From Pseudoips prasinana (lineage: Eukaryota > Arthropoda > Insecta > Lepidoptera > Nolidae): 64,000 nucleotides of DNA. The stretch is from assembly GCA_951640165.1 (NCBI GenBank), contig OX621242.1, forward strand, positions 16,051,501 to 16,115,500, written 5' to 3'. Of this stretch, positions 22,091 to 34,316 are shown in pieces; within the stretch, counting starts at the first letter, position 1, and every line of letters starts with the position of its first letter. The notes under the pieces were generated by a model. That model did no database searches. It saw nothing but the letters and a program-made list of their open reading frames with translations, and had not been told where the DNA came from. The position numbers were made by a program, and so were the translations under genes.

Positions 22091-22319
22091 ACATGACTGA
22101 TCTGCTGTGTTACGTGAACTATCTGTAAATGATTGCTATCATATACTTAATTTAAAATTATTGACTCTGTCTCAAAATGAATAATGTTATTGTTTCGAAG
22201 TTTTTCTTTTGTATACCTAAATATAATCTAAAATAATAAGCATTCAGACAACCGATCGAGCATATATTGTGTTTGCCTACTAAATAATTACTCTAATTGG
22301 ACCAAATCCCGTGTTCATG
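22091..22319 (+). other. probable 3' UTR of the CR1-like LINE
   Basis: AT-rich DNA follows the ORF2 stop. No short terminal repeats, poly(A) or target duplication could be recognised, so the 3' end of the element is uncertain. Confidence 0.35.
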
Positions 22320-22915
22320 CCCGCTTGAGTATGTTTCGCCGGACCGTCTCAACTGGGTCGTGTTGAAACCGGTAGTAGATGAACCCACTGAGTTTGTTTC
22401 GCTGGGTCTTCTCAGTTGGGGCGCATTGGATCCGGTGGTAGCATTAAAGCGCGACCGTCGTTATTAACACAAGGTCCGTCATAATAATAATACCTTTAAT
22501 ATAGACAGAACCATTGACAATATGTAGTAAAAATATTAGACTTAAACTAGATAATTAAACATAATCTCTTGACAATAACTTGATACGAGCTAGCTAAATA
22601 TCATTTTTGTAATAAAATAAATTTTATAAATGTTTTCATACAAGATGTACAGACGCCAGCACATCAAGCTACCACAATCTGTCAAATTTCTTTTATAGAT
22701 TTTCAACTTTATCACATAAGCATAAGGTTCACTTTCAATTGGGGAAATTTGACAGATTGGGATAGCTTGATGTGCTGGCGTCTGTACCTAAATATCTATG
22801 TTACTAGAAATAATATCTAATGTATACAACTATATTACTACAAACATGTTCTGACTATTTACAAGCGCTTTTTTAAAGTCTACGTGAATAAAAACCTTTT
22901 TATTTTATTTTTATT
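22320..22915 (+). repeat. unclassified dispersed repeat carrying a nested MITE
   Basis: The segment 'gatccggtggtagcattaaag', through 'cacaaggtccgtcataata', to 'gtctacgtgaataaaaacct' recurs in reverse orientation at 34317-34510. That copy lacks the MITE at 22650-22784. The family is known to me only as a common lepidopteran repeat of unclear class. Confidence 0.55.
22650..22784 (+). mobile_element. 135-bp near-palindromic MITE, copy 1
   Basis: Terminal inverted repeats of about 40 bp start CAGACGCCAGCACATC. TA lies on both sides (22648-22649 and 22785-22786), suggesting a Tc1/mariner-type target. Copies 2 to 4 are at 26732, 27637 and 48505. It has no coding capacity. Confidence 0.85.
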
Positions 22916-23084
22916 TATTTTTCTATGATACTTGGAGCATTATAACGCAATAAATATTGAAATTTATCATTGTAGTGTCTGTAACTTCTATAAGTGGACG
23001 TGTATGCCTAGCTGAGTTATTCTTAAAGTAAAAACACTGAAACAAATTAAAATAATAATTATTTAAAAAATATTTTATTTATTT

Positions 23085-23153
23085 TAAGACAACGCCCGCA
23101 CTAGGGAATTTAATCCCTGTGTCGCGGGGTACTTTACAAACATATAATAACGG
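23085..23153 (-). mobile_element. SINE family 2, 3'-end fragment
   Basis: 'acgcccgcactagggaattt ... gggtactttacaaacatata' matches the 3' part of the copies at 7173 and 10721; the tRNA-like head is absent. Confidence 0.65.
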
Positions 23154-23232
23154 TTTCTATTCACTTAGACTTTTAAAAAACGCTTGTAATTAGTCACAGT
23201 AGATCATCTTTGTAGTAGTAAGTTAGTTAACT

Positions 23233-23402
23233 ATCACACTAATATTATAAAGGCGAAAGTTTGTGTGTGTAAGTGTGTATGTTTGTTACTTCTTCACGTC
23301 TAAACGGCTGGAGCGAATTTAATAAAATTTGGTATGGAGTTAGCTGGATTAACACATAGGCTATAATTTATAAAGTTTAACGGTAAAAAGGATTTTCTAG
23401 GT
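23233..23402 (+). mobile_element. Helitron-like repeat, 5' part
   Basis: 'cactaatattataaaggcga' through 'ttggtatggagttagctgg' and 'ataatttataaagtttaacg' matches 52977-53165. The CTAG end is missing. Confidence 0.5.
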
Positions 23403-23640
23403 GGTGCAAATATTAGGTCTGCGGTATCATACAAATATTTAGAATAACAGTTTAATTTATAAGAGTTGTGATTAAGTTCTTTCCTAGATATTCTAGTTAA
23501 AATGGTTTTTTATTTATAATTTCATATCTTACGATCTAACGATTTTTATGCTATTTTATAATTTTTACCGACCAGGACCGTGCCGCGACAGCAGATATGT
23601 TGAAATAAATTTCAACAAAGCGGTATTTGTAAAAAAATAA

Positions 23641-23880
23641 TGTCTTGTGGTGCCACTTAAACTTACTTCAGGTAAGTTTAAGTTGCACCCGGCTTATATA
23701 ACTATGCTCTATAATGAAATGGAAAAACATTTAATTCAGCACAACAGACAAGAAAACGAGGAGTACAAATATACAACACACAGTTCTACAAGACATTACA
23801 CACATAGATTTGAGAAAAATGCACTAAATTACGATTCTTGCATGTTCTGTCGAAAGGGTCACCACCTCAGCACTAACTAG
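23641..23880 (+). other. hairpin plus short open frame with CxxC-xxx-HH motif
   Basis: The frame at 23647-23880 (77 codons, non-ATG start) ends with a CMFCRKGHH stretch reminiscent of a partial zinc knuckle. It begins inside a hairpin (cacttaaacttac/gtaagtttaagtt). It could be a gag relic of a BEL/Pao-like element or chance. Confidence 0.2.
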
Positions 23881-23997
23881 GTGGGTTACACCTAGCGCTG
23901 GTTTTCAGTTGGCAACCCTGGAATTCACGCACAGACGGGGGTAATACTAATATAATACTAAATGTTTACTCAATATAATATAATAATATAACGAACA

Positions 23998-24042
23998 ACG
24001 AAAGGCAAGCAATTACCAACCACGCCAACCAGTCCATTGCAC
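23998..24042 (-). mobile_element. SINE family 1, head fragment
   Basis: 'aaaggcaagcaattaccaac' and 'cacgccaaccagtcc' match the A-box region of the copy at 6601-6842. Confidence 0.5.
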
Positions 24043-24071
24043 TAATTAATTAACTAATTAATTTTTAATAC

Positions 24072-24076
<5 letters not shown>

Positions 24077-24143
<67 letters not shown>
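24077..24143. repeat. (AT)n microsatellite, 67 bp
   Basis: An uninterrupted AT dinucleotide run of about 33 units. Confidence 0.95.
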
Positions 24144-24146
<3 letters not shown>

Positions 24147-24770
24147 AACTTTATTTTTTATTTAACTTAATTTTTAATGAGATGACTCATCACAATGTTT
24201 TCGCGATAAGCGAATAATTTTATCGCTAAACTACCCCGGGACTGGTCGTCATTTTCAGTACCGGGATTTCCCGGAAATTTAGGCCCCTTCTTTTCTGTTG
24301 GGTAGGTAAATCCCCCATCGTGTCTTGTCCACCAGTCACGTCACGTACTAACGAATGAAAGATCTCTGCATCGACCAACAGGCTTGTCCTACTCTTTACC
24401 TCGCAATTCAAGTGCAAGTTATAAATATGTAAACGTTCGTATAAATTTAAGGGATACGCATCTCGAATAGTAAAATAAATGTGCCAATCCATATTTATAC
24501 AAGCGTTATTGGCATATTGGGTTGATGGTAAATATAACAAAAGAAAAGTAAACACGTTTATTCAATAATTCATGCAGATAGAATATTAGGGGGCCCGTAG
24601 AAACAGTCAAATACATTAAAAGAGGGGGAATGCATAGAGATCTTTAAATCTATGAAGATCTTGATAGGATTCACTCCAAGTAACTGCTAAAAGTAAAAAC
24701 TTCTCTTGAGTTTTCTTGATTTTCTGATGCCTTTTGCCGTATATTATCCGTGAGTTTCCGAATGGGCCTA

Positions 24771-24828
24771 TCATAATTATCATTATGTGTAGTTGGAAAT
24801 CATAATTATCATTATGTGTAGTTGGAAT
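24771..24828. repeat. 29-bp tandem duplication
   Basis: The unit beginning 'tcataattatcattatgtgt' occurs twice in a row (24771-24799 and 24800-24828) and differs only at the last base. Confidence 0.9.
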
Positions 24829-24945
24829 ATGTTGCAACAATTGATTTCATATGAGCAATTGGGATACTTATGCTTATAAAATGCTTAAAGCAAGTTAAGA
24901 CTCTTCCATTTCAAAATGGTCTAGAGAAACATCGAAACATATCTA

Positions 24946-25257
24946 ACTTCCCCTTTTAGGTTCCGTAACCAAAGGGTAAAACGAGACCCTATTACTAAGA
25001 CTTCGCTGTCCGTCTCTCTGTCTGTCACCAGGCTGTATCTCATGAACTGTGATAGCTTGTTGAAATACTGTTAGAACAGTTGAAATTTGCACAGATGATG
25101 TATTTCTGTTGCCGTTATAACAACAAATACTAAAGAACAAAATAAATTAAATATTTCAGGGGGCTAACATACAACAAATGTGAATTTTTTATTCATTTTT
25201 ATAGACAATTGTACGGAACCCTTCATGCGCAAGTCCGACTCGCACTTGGCCGGTTTT
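24946..25257 (-). repeat. 'cggccaagtgcgagtcgg' family repeat, shortened copy
   Basis: Plus-strand start 'aggttccgtaaccaaag' and end 'cgactcgcacttggccgg' are the reversed ends of the family seen at 33641 and 36271. The copy is about half length. Confidence 0.65.
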
Positions 25258-25940
25258 TAATATGACTGTATTCTCTCAACTGTAAAGGATATCTAGTCAT
25301 TTTCAATTTTGTGTATTTTCTGGAAACCCTTACTGCTTCTTTGTTTAAATTTCGATCCCAATTTAGTCCTTGGGCTTCCACTTCCATACCGATGTATACA
25401 TAATGTATTTGTGGGGATAAGTACATAAGTATGTATACTTACCTACTAAGGTGAACGGACACAAAGCAACATAGAAAACCACTTGAGGCGGGTGAATCCT
25501 TCGCCTACAATAACGCATTAATCAGAATTCAATGGGTAATCACTGAATATTCAATAGTATAATGTATGGGTTATATTGTAAAGGAGGTAAGTAACCGTCT
25601 GCGGAAAAACTGATTTACTTCAACCACCGTGAAGTACTTCTGCAATGTGAATGTTAACTTTGCGTTTTCATGATTGAAAGTAAATTTAATTGAATCGACT
25701 ACTGAAATGTTTATCATTCAAGTTCAACGTCTTGCGCCGCACTCATGCCAAAACGTTCTTCTGTTTCAATGCCGAACTTTCTAACATTTTTTTTTACTTT
25801 CGATATGTTTTGTATTGGCTTTTAGTTTTAGTAAGGTAAGGCACAAAGTAATTATTTTAGCTCAGAAGCCAGTAAGGTTATGTTCAATGTATATGATGAG
25901 CGACCACCTATAATATTTACACATAATATAATAATAATAT
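25258..25940. other. non-coding stretch
   Basis: Nothing supportable is seen. Confidence 0.4.
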
Positions 25941-26172
25941 CCTGGGACACACGGCCATCTGATCCTAAAATAAGCAGAGCTTGTACTATGACAACAAGAT
26001 AACTGATATACTATTTTTCTCTTGCTACTATTTTACTTTTATAGATAATTTACATTTCACCCAGACTCAGGAAAAACAGACATGTTCATGCATACAGATA
26101 TCTGTCCCGGGTGGGAATCGAACCCACGACCTGAATAGTGAAAGGCAGCGTATCTACCAACCACGCCATCAA
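25941..26172 (-). mobile_element. tRNA-derived SINE (family 1)
   Basis: The copy is near-complete. The minus-strand B box ggttcgattcc is intact near 26110-26125, and the plus-strand boundary 'cctgggacacacggccatct' is clear. The A-box region is diverged. Confidence 0.75.
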
Positions 26173-26279
26173 AATACTTCAAATCAAATTAATTTTAACC
26201 TTACTACACAGTTTCAAAAACAAAACAACTAAGTAGGTACTCTCGATATAAAAATATTAATCCTTACAAAAATATCCAA

Positions 26280-26480
26280 CTCAATTAGAAACATAGTTAA
26301 GAGAGAACTGCCGAAAAAATACTTTAATAAATGTTTTAGTACTTAATTGAAATATTACAAAACATTGAGCCCAGGATCTCAAGGCATTGAATTATTTAAT
26401 AAGTTACCAATGTATTTAAAATCAATTTCATGAAATACTAGTTATATTAAAAAGAAAACAGCAAACTTTTTTAGAAACAG
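26280..26480 (+). pseudogene. possible LINE ORF2 C-terminal relic
   Basis: A broken frame reads, around 26370-26450, something like GIELFNKLP...LKSIS, the kind of segment seen near the end of CR1/Jockey-group RT proteins (compare RFYNKLP at about 21910). Stops and frame slips interrupt it. Weak evidence. Confidence 0.25.
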
Positions 26481-26731
26481 GTTTTTATTGTGTGCATGAC
26501 TTGAAACGTAAAAAGTAGAAAATCTAATACAACGGCATTGCATAGGTTCCTAAGAAGTATGAATGCTTCTTTTTATCCGAGACGTGTGATAAAGTTATAA
26601 TAATATTTAGATACAATTTTCCTAGGCACGCTCTGCGTAGCTCAGCTGAAAAGTGGGACGCAAAGTGTTTGCCTGTGCAATAAAAAGTAAAAGATGAGGA
26701 ATGCGAGCCATAAATTAGTGCGAGGAATGTA

Positions 26732-26866
26732 CAGACGCCAGCACATCCAGCTACCCCAATCTGTCAAATTTCCCCAATTAAAAGTGAACCTTCTGCTTAT
26801 GTGATAAAGTTGAAAATCTTTAACAAAAATTTGACAGATTGGGGTAGCTTGATGTGCTGGCGTCTG
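26732..26866 (-). mobile_element. 135-bp near-palindromic MITE, copy 2
   Basis: Same terminal repeats as 22650-22784, inner part reversed, TA at 26730-26731 and 26867-26868. Near-perfect. Confidence 0.87.
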
Positions 26867-27636
26867 TACATATGTGAGGCGCAACACGTTAGAGTTATCT
26901 GGACTACCAGTCTTAGAGGATGTTATTGGTGGCAAAGTTTCCTCGGATAGCTCAGTTTCACATCGTTTCATAGTTTTGCTGCGTATCCATAAACTGCTTA
27001 GTTTTCTGTATATCCCTGGTAAAATAATAGTACTGAATAAGAAGAAAAAGATTAATTCAAAAATTGCTCAGACAACAATAATATAACAATAAAAATAAAA
27101 TAAAAACAAAGACACTTGATGTCACCACCTCAGCATTTGCTAGAACATTTTACCGTCAATAAAGTAGGAATGAAACGAAGATAGGAAATTTTGATTTTGG
27201 AACTGAACACTTTAGAAACATTCAGACATCGGGGGATATTAGAGTACACAGTTTAGAAACCAAATTTTTGTTTTTTTTTTCAAAATCTAAAATTGTGTAT
27301 CAATAGCATATAACATTACATGTGTAACAAAGTACATTTTTAGGTTACAAGAACTACACTTCATATAAGTTACCGAACGCTAGTGGTAAGAAATTGTTGA
27401 GACTGAGGCCATTTTCGATCAGCTGTCACTTACAGGGTGTATGGACCACATTCTACGTAATATTAGGTAGTTACATGTATGTTACAAGAGGGTTGTCGCC
27501 TATTTAATTAGTACGGTCCATTAGCCGGTAGTCCAAACAAATAAAACTAATATTTTGTATACAATTGAATTGCACTGCCACTATTACCCAAATTGGCTCG
27601 GTGAATGACGTGCACTATGAATATGTAATAAATGTA

Positions 27637-27771
27637 CAGACGCCAGCACATCCAGCTACCCCAATCTATCAAAATTATTTTATAGATTTTCAAATTTATC
27701 ACAAAAGCATAAGGTTCACTTTCAATTGAGGAAATTTGACAGATTGGGGTAGCTTGATGTGCTGGCGTACA
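27637..27771 (+). mobile_element. 135-bp near-palindromic MITE, copy 3
   Basis: Same family and same orientation as copy 1, with the right terminus mutated (ggcgtacata). TA is still present at 27635-27636 and 27772-27773. It lies less than 800 bp from copy 2. Confidence 0.85.
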
Positions 27772-27914
27772 TACACGTTCTTTTTGTACTTTTTCGCTTT
27801 TATTTTGTTTGGAGTTACATAAGTACTAGAGCATTATAATGTTTTTGCTGTGCAGACAATTTGTGCCGAAGATATCTTACAAATTTTAACGTATGGTAAC
27901 TGTTTACGCTAGTA

Positions 27915-28048
27915 TCAGTTGTCTGATCTGCTCATTAGACCTCTGAGAAGGCTTAACGACTGTTGTCTAACGACTAAAATCGCGAGCGACAGCTTAACGT
28001 GTCCTCCGCAACACGAAGACGCTGAGACGTTAAGCCACTATGGCGCTT
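27915..28048 (-). mobile_element. 5S-rRNA-like SINE, body fragment
   Basis: The body 'ggcttaacgactgttgtcta ... cacgaagacgctgagacgtt' matches 12575-12665. The 5S-like head is truncated. Confidence 0.5.
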
Positions 28049-29457
28049 ATAAATATAGCTAAAATTTCATCAAAATCGCTACACCCGTTACATTACGCCA
28101 TAGATAACATACGTATATGTATCGACTTCCATATGGATTGATTTATTTATACTTTATATAGGTACTTACCTACTGAATCGGTTATGTACCACAAAAATTC
28201 TTGGTAGAAATTGAATTATCCATTGGTATCGAAATTTAGTTCTAAACAGTAAATTCGGGAAACTATTCTTCATCTTCATATCTAACTAGTATAAACAATA
28301 TGTAAACTACTAGGTTTATTTGTGCTCTTTTTTCCATATACAAATAAAAAATATTAAACGGAAAATGTAATTATTTTTTCTGAAATTAGTATTATCTGAT
28401 ATCTCGGTTAGCGCTAAAAAAATACGTTTAAAATCGAATTAATCAGTCCAAATCCTGGGGTAGCCATAGAGGAATGCCTTTGTCTACCTTCTGCTTTCAA
28501 CATCAGATCGACAAGTACCTTATTGTTGCGATGTATTAACTTAACTCACTTAGTTCAATTCCGCACCCGTGCACATCCACCTACCTACCGCCGTTGCATA
28601 TTATACATATATGCGCATTGCCTTACCTTTTTCAGGGCCACAATATGGTTTATGGTCGGAAAAATTTACTGTTTCTTTGATGGTATGCGTCAAGTCATAG
28701 CCGGCCGATGGTTTATTCCTATCAGACACGAACGGAATCACAGTCAGTTTGACAGGTAAATTTACGTGTTCTTTCAAGCCACGAGCGTGTTACAACGCCA
28801 TCTCTTATGCAGAGTGAGCGAATAAAAAGTGACCCCGAACACGCTTGGTTAGTATCCATTGGGATTGGCCTCTAAAGAGAAAATTCAGCTATGCACTAAT
28901 ATTAATTGTTAGTTAGTAGTAGTAATTACACGTAGGGTAAATTTTCATTGTATTTAGATACTTATTCAGAAGTGAAAATAATGAAAAGGTATTAAAAAAG
29001 TTTGATATATTTTCTATCATCTAGCAATGAGCCACTGACAAGAACAAATGCTCCTATTGAATTTCTAGAGACCTAGTTCAGATAATATTCCAATTTTCTC
29101 GGCCATTGAATCCCAATGGGTTACTATTTGTCATAAAAGTCCCTACCTTCTTACTTTTAAAATATTGGATTTAGTTTCGTAGATAACGAGCTGCCGGAGG
29201 CAACAAGAAGCCTTGCTTCAAGGGCTTAAATGTGTTCTGAGAATATTGTATGTGTTTTAGACTGATTAAACATACTTGCGGATAACCTAAACAAATAAAT
29301 ATGAATAACAAAGCATCGGTCCCTTTCCTGAAAGAGTGAATCGAATTGTACCTAAAAGTGTAACTGAAAGTAATCATACTGAAGGAGTTTCATGTAAGTA
29401 GTTGAAACTAACATGAAGAAAACTAAATGTACCAGAAGTGTTTAAAGGTCACGTCGT
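28049..29457. other. non-coding stretch
   Basis: No gene or classifiable repeat is seen. The 78-codon frame at 28523-28759 has no recognisable features. Confidence 0.4.
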
Positions 29458-29502
29458 ATAGAAATGTTTATTAGGTCTAACCCAATAAACATATTTCTAT
29501 AT
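29458..29502. repeat. hairpin
   Basis: 'tatagaaatgtttatt' pairs with 'aataaacatatttctata' with one bulge and mismatch around an 11-base loop. It lies beside the larger inverted repeat at 29558-29921. Confidence 0.6.
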
Positions 29503-29557
29503 AACATGTCATACAAACGTTTTCCAATATTGTGCTTTATTAACTGATCAAAAGAAA

Positions 29558-29921
29558 AGGAAATCATATATAATAAAAGTGCCTAAAAACGAGTTCTACT
29601 CGAAGAACATTAATTAACAAAAAAGGGATACAACTGTTTACAAAGAACAATATTGGAAAACGGTTGTATCCTTTTTCAAATATTATGCAATACAACGTTG
29701 TGCATACTTTGAAACATTTATTTTTGTATCGCTAAATTGACAAGTACCTACCCACTTTTTTGAATAAACCCCAATATATTGTTGCTTGATGATTGGAAAT
29801 AGATGTGAATTTTTCAAATAGGCCCTTATTAAATTCGGCTTTATTTGAATAATCTATTTTGTTAATTAATATTATTCGAGTAGAACTCGTTTTTAGGTAC
29901 TTTTACTTTATATGATTTCCT
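29558..29921. mobile_element. inverted-repeat element with about 65-bp arms (MITE-like)
   Basis: Arms at 29558-29622 and 29857-29921 are reverse complements with few mismatches (for example aaaacgagttctactcga and its complement). Inside, 'gggatacaac' and 'gttgtatcc' words form a second hairpin (about 29624-29675). 'caatattggaaaacg' near 29647 is the complement of 29516-29530 just outside, so the structure is nested. It has no coding capacity. Confidence 0.7.
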
Positions 29922-30485
29922 TTTTTTGTTACACATTATTCATATATAAGCCTCAGTATGGGACCCAGTATCATGCTCGAATGGCAATTTTTAAAACCCT
30001 TTTTATTGTACCTACCCTTGCATTGAAGAGAAAACGATAACGTAACCAGATGTCTAAAGAATATATTAACCGCATAATATCGCCAGGGACGACTTGATTG
30101 CGAAATAAACCTTGAAAACACAAGAGCTCTCGGAGATCGTTCCGAACTAAATAGCTTGAGTTGACGTCGTCTTGAGAACAAGTCGAGGGAATTGGAGCAC
30201 CGCTATATCGCTATTGTAAGGAGAATTTTGCTTGAAAAATGCATCTGTTGCACGTGTCTTGAAGTCACGAACGATGCTGCTCGGTATATAGAGGTACAAT
30301 ATACCTTTAGTTTGTAGCTTGAAATAATAATAACTGTGTAGCGCCAATCATTTGTTTTCATTTATAATGAAACTTGAAACTAGATTTATTCTGAGAAGCT
30401 TAAAATTTAATACTTACGGTAGTATCTAACGTATACGGTGTACGTTTATATAATTAAATTATATAAAAAGTTTTTAGTATTTATG

Positions 30486-30832
30486 AATAAATAAAAAGTA
30501 AATCATGAGAGTGATGGAATAGAAAGTGCTCCTGTATATGCGCACACACTTGGGCACTATGATGATGTCATCGACGGACAATGGCGAACTCTGCTATGAT
30601 TTTTTGTTGTGGGCGCGAATATGGCTCGCAAACCCAAATTTAGTTTTAAACACTCTATGGCATGACACGCAATACAGCTGATTATTAGAGTTGTATGTAT
30701 AGTTATATACTGGCTTGGGCTTAAATTTTTTGTGTTGGCGGTCAGCATCTATGTTATGTCCCGATGGCTGATCTCTCTTGAGACTGGCCGCCGTGGCTGA
30801 AATTCGGCTAGGAGGACATTATTATTATTATT
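30486..30832 (+). mobile_element. SINE family 3, interrupted copy
   Basis: 'gcgcacacacttgggcacta' (about 30540) and 'gagactggccgccgtggctg' through 'aggacattatt' (30780-30820) are the middle and end of the SINE seen at 61852-62152. About 190 bp of unrelated sequence (roughly 30557-30750) separates two parts that are almost adjacent in that copy. Confidence 0.6.
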
Positions 30833-33640
30833 TATGAATACTTCTTAAATCATAGTTTTTGTAAGTAATTAAACTGAAATTATCTTGTAATATTAATTGA
30901 CTATGTACTGCTATTAAATTGTTTTTATGAATATTTAATTTCAAAATTTGATTTATTCGCCTGTTACTAATTATTTACTTTAATTATTATAAGGAGATCG
31001 TATCTGTAAATAATTATTGGGTTAAAAAAAATAAGTACTCTTATATTCTGCTACTGACATCCCAACAGAGACAATTAAGTCAACTACCCAATGCATACTA
31101 TACATCAGTAACAATGTATCCGTGCACTCCGTCTCATTACCCGACGGTAATCTGACACAGCCGGAAATTATTAACGAACGATACACACTCCCAAATGTAT
31201 GCACAGTTAAACGAAAATATTATGACATTTAGCCTGCCAATGCGTTCTTAAACGCCATCTAATTTCGGAAATTTACGACTTCTATGATTTTGCAGAAGTC
31301 AAAAATGGAGATTTCCAACACTGGAATCCCTATTATTGGTCACTAAAGTCAAAACAAAAAAAGCACAGCTAATAGTCGCAAATTTCGCAATAACAGCAAA
31401 AATTGTAAAATGTTTTCCGTTTTGCGATGGCTTGATTTCCGCGCGGCCCCGGGGGACATGCGATGGAAACGCTTCATATCACTTTGTGCTATTTCGGCCA
31501 CAATTTTTAACTCCGTTAACCCATTTCATAACCCCTTCAAAAGCTGTGTTATTACTTTTAAAACCATGTTTCTATGCTTTGTCTATCTGTGGCATTCTAA
31601 CTCCCTAACAAGTAAATCGATTTCTTTGAGGATTTCGTTATTTAGCTAATAGCAGACGATAATTTGACAAGGTTGTCTATAGATTTTTCAAAACTTACAA
31701 CTCTCCCAGGCTAACATGACACAATTTAATCATTCCGTTCCTATTCTGCTTCTTCAAGCATAAGCTTAAAGAGGCACAATACACATATATAAGAAGAGTC
31801 AAAATAGAGTGATTAGAAAACTATCAAAACCAGCGAAAACACTTATAACGCAAACATAACTAAATTAGATAATTAAACACTTTCCTTAATAGGAATATAT
31901 TATAGGAAGGTATTATTTCTAGATAAAAGTTAAAAAATATTTTCAAGACCACGAGATTCTTGTGTTTTTTTAATGTATCTAGTTTCATTTGGTAGTTTCC
32001 GCGTGGAGCGCCGGTAACTAGACAGAAGACATTTCAAAAAATAAATTGCCAAGATTATAAGCATCTTTGCAATTTTTTACTATTGTGAATTTATAGGCAT
32101 TACTATAATAATATAACATACGTGATTATAATCCGGCTTTACTATTAACTTATTATTCCATAACTAATCTCAAACTTAAAAGTTTATTTACAGTACAGCG
32201 TTTTACTCTCAATGAATATCTCGACGACTCCACTTCAATGTAAACGCTGTTGGTAATAGCATCATTATGTAAAAAAATACATTTAAAAATTACATTCGGT
32301 TCCTGGGCGTGAGTAAAGCCCCCGAAGCTAATCAGGGAAAGGGAAGGGAAGGGTCATGCCACGTGTGTTGCAAGACTAATACGCTATAGTAAGCGAATCA
32401 GGTGGGTTCCTAGCAAGAGATAAAAAAAGCTTTGTTTGTTAGACAACTCTAGAAAACAATTGAAATTCTAAATTGGGGATTTACGGCTTCATTTGATTAC
32501 GGCTTATTCAAGGTTCACAAAATCTGCTTCTATTAGCCAAGGTCCTGTAGAGTAGACGATATCTTCTTTCGTAGACTGCATCTACATAGTTATATCAGAG
32601 TTGCTACGATTCTCCAAAGGCGGCTGCTGTGTACGGACAATAGAGTTGCAACGTAACCGAGCTCACAGCAACGTTAGATGAAATCTTTTGAGCTCCCGTC
32701 AGACGGAATAGACACGAGGTTTCGTGTGCAAACTTGACTTGTTGTGCCAAGTGCTTACAAGTGCCTAATTTTGAAGTATGTTTAGACAAGGCGTGGCTTC
32801 TTTGAAATTCTAATTTGTATCTGTTTAATACAGATGCTTCGTCTTTAAAACATCGTAATTAAAAAGTTACTTAATTGTTTTTGAAATCGCCATCATAACT
32901 TTATTTATTTGCGGTTTACAGCGCACTGGTGACTGAAAAATTTTAAAGTGAAATATGGCAGGTAGGAAGTAGAATTAATTCAAAACTTTCTTTTCACTTC
33001 TATTTGATGAAATATCGATTTTGTGACGGCATTTTATAGAGTAGGAACACTTCGTAATCTACCTTTGCGGGGATTAACGTAAAATCGACGGTAGCTAAAA
33101 ATATTCTGGTCTGTATCGACGCGGCGCGGTGGTTAATTACTCTTGAATATTTATTGGTCGTTTGAATAAATCGCTTGCGGCGGCTAAGTCTTTAAGTTTT
33201 ATTATATTCTTGTTTTTGAGCTTAATTTTTTGTTGCCTGTTATAAATATTTGGTCGAATACATTTTTATAACAAAGTCTTAGTCACATTATCAATAAGAT
33301 TTTAAAACATATACACGGAGTGTTAATGTACCCCCTTTTGACAGTCGGGTAAAATATATCCGTATTAAATACGTCGCCTCCGAAGCGTAAAAATTGGATA
33401 AGCTTTGTCAAGCCTAAAAAACCACTCAACGAGTTCTTACTTATTCAGTTTTGAACATTTGGTATGTATGTACATATCTTTAGTCTGTAACTGAATCAAA
33501 ACCTGTTTGAAACAAATCAATGTGGAGTTGTTTAATCAGTATTGATTTACTATCAGTATTGTACCACCACAAGAAAAAGTCACTTCGTAATAAGCTATTT
33601 TAATAGCACCACGATCCCCATCAACCCTTCACACAAAAAG
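30833..33640. other. non-coding stretch
   Basis: No supported gene is seen. Frames at 31336-31649 overlap in two registers and look fortuitous. A GC-richer patch lies at 32300-32410, unclassified. Confidence 0.4.
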
Positions 33641-34222
33641 CGGCCAAGTGCGAGTCGGTCTCGCCCATGAAGGGTTCCGTAGCAGCAAGTATTTGAGTTT
33701 ATTGAATGAATGGTAAATTGCGGTTTACGTTTATAACGTATTAAAAAAAAACTACTAACTAGACCTCGTTCAAACCAATTTTCGGTAGAACAAAATTTGC
33801 ACGGTTATGTACATCATATATTTTTTTAGTTTTATCATTCCCTTATTTTAGATGTTAGCGGGATGGGGGACACACATTTTACAACTTTAGAAGTATCTCT
33901 CGCGCAAACTATTCAGTTTAGTAAAAAATGATATTAGAAACCTCATTATAATTTTTAAGTCTAAATGTAAGGTTTTGATGAAAAAAAACGGGTTTCAATT
34001 GTAAGTATGGGGAGCCCCTAAAATGTATTGTTCTTTTTCTAGTTTTATGTGAAAATCTTCATGCGGTTCACATAATACATCTAGTTACCAAGTTTCAACT
34101 GCATAATTCTTATAGTTTCGCAAAAAAGTGGCTGTGACATACGGACGGACAGACAGACAGACATGACGAATCCATAAGGGTTCCGTAGGTACTTTGTCAT
34201 TTGGCTACGGAACCCTAAAAAA
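33641..34222 (+). repeat. 'cggccaagtgcgagtcgg' family repeat, long copy
   Basis: It begins cggccaagtgcgagtcgg and 'gaagggttccgtagcagca'. It ends with 'gacggacagacagacagaca', 'agggttccgta' and 'ttggctacggaaccctaaa'. The sister copy is 36271-36878, with reversed partial copies at 24946 and 43410. Class unknown; the sub-terminal agggttccg/cggaaccct words are complementary. Confidence 0.75.
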
Positions 34223-34316
34223 TATTCTTTCATAAGGTTGAAGAAAGTAAGTAAGTTACAAGCCAATTATTTTGCATAAAATCAAAAACAGAAGTAACTT
34301 ATCTACTATAAAAAAA

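Larger units (their letters stand above)
13020..22230 (+). mobile_element. CR1-like non-LTR retrotransposon, interrupted by an LTR element
   Basis: Two ORFs in tandem (ORF1 13255-14658; ORF2 from 14661 to 22090) encode a coiled-coil/esterase-like protein and an endonuclease-reverse transcriptase, as in the CR1 group. ORF2 is split after codon 34 by the Gypsy-type element at 14763-19311. Removing one 5-bp duplication and the insert leaves the frame continuous at that point. A separate frameshift lies near 20511-20527. Outer boundaries are approximate: no target duplication or tail repeat was found, and the 5' UTR start is a guess. Confidence 0.75.
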
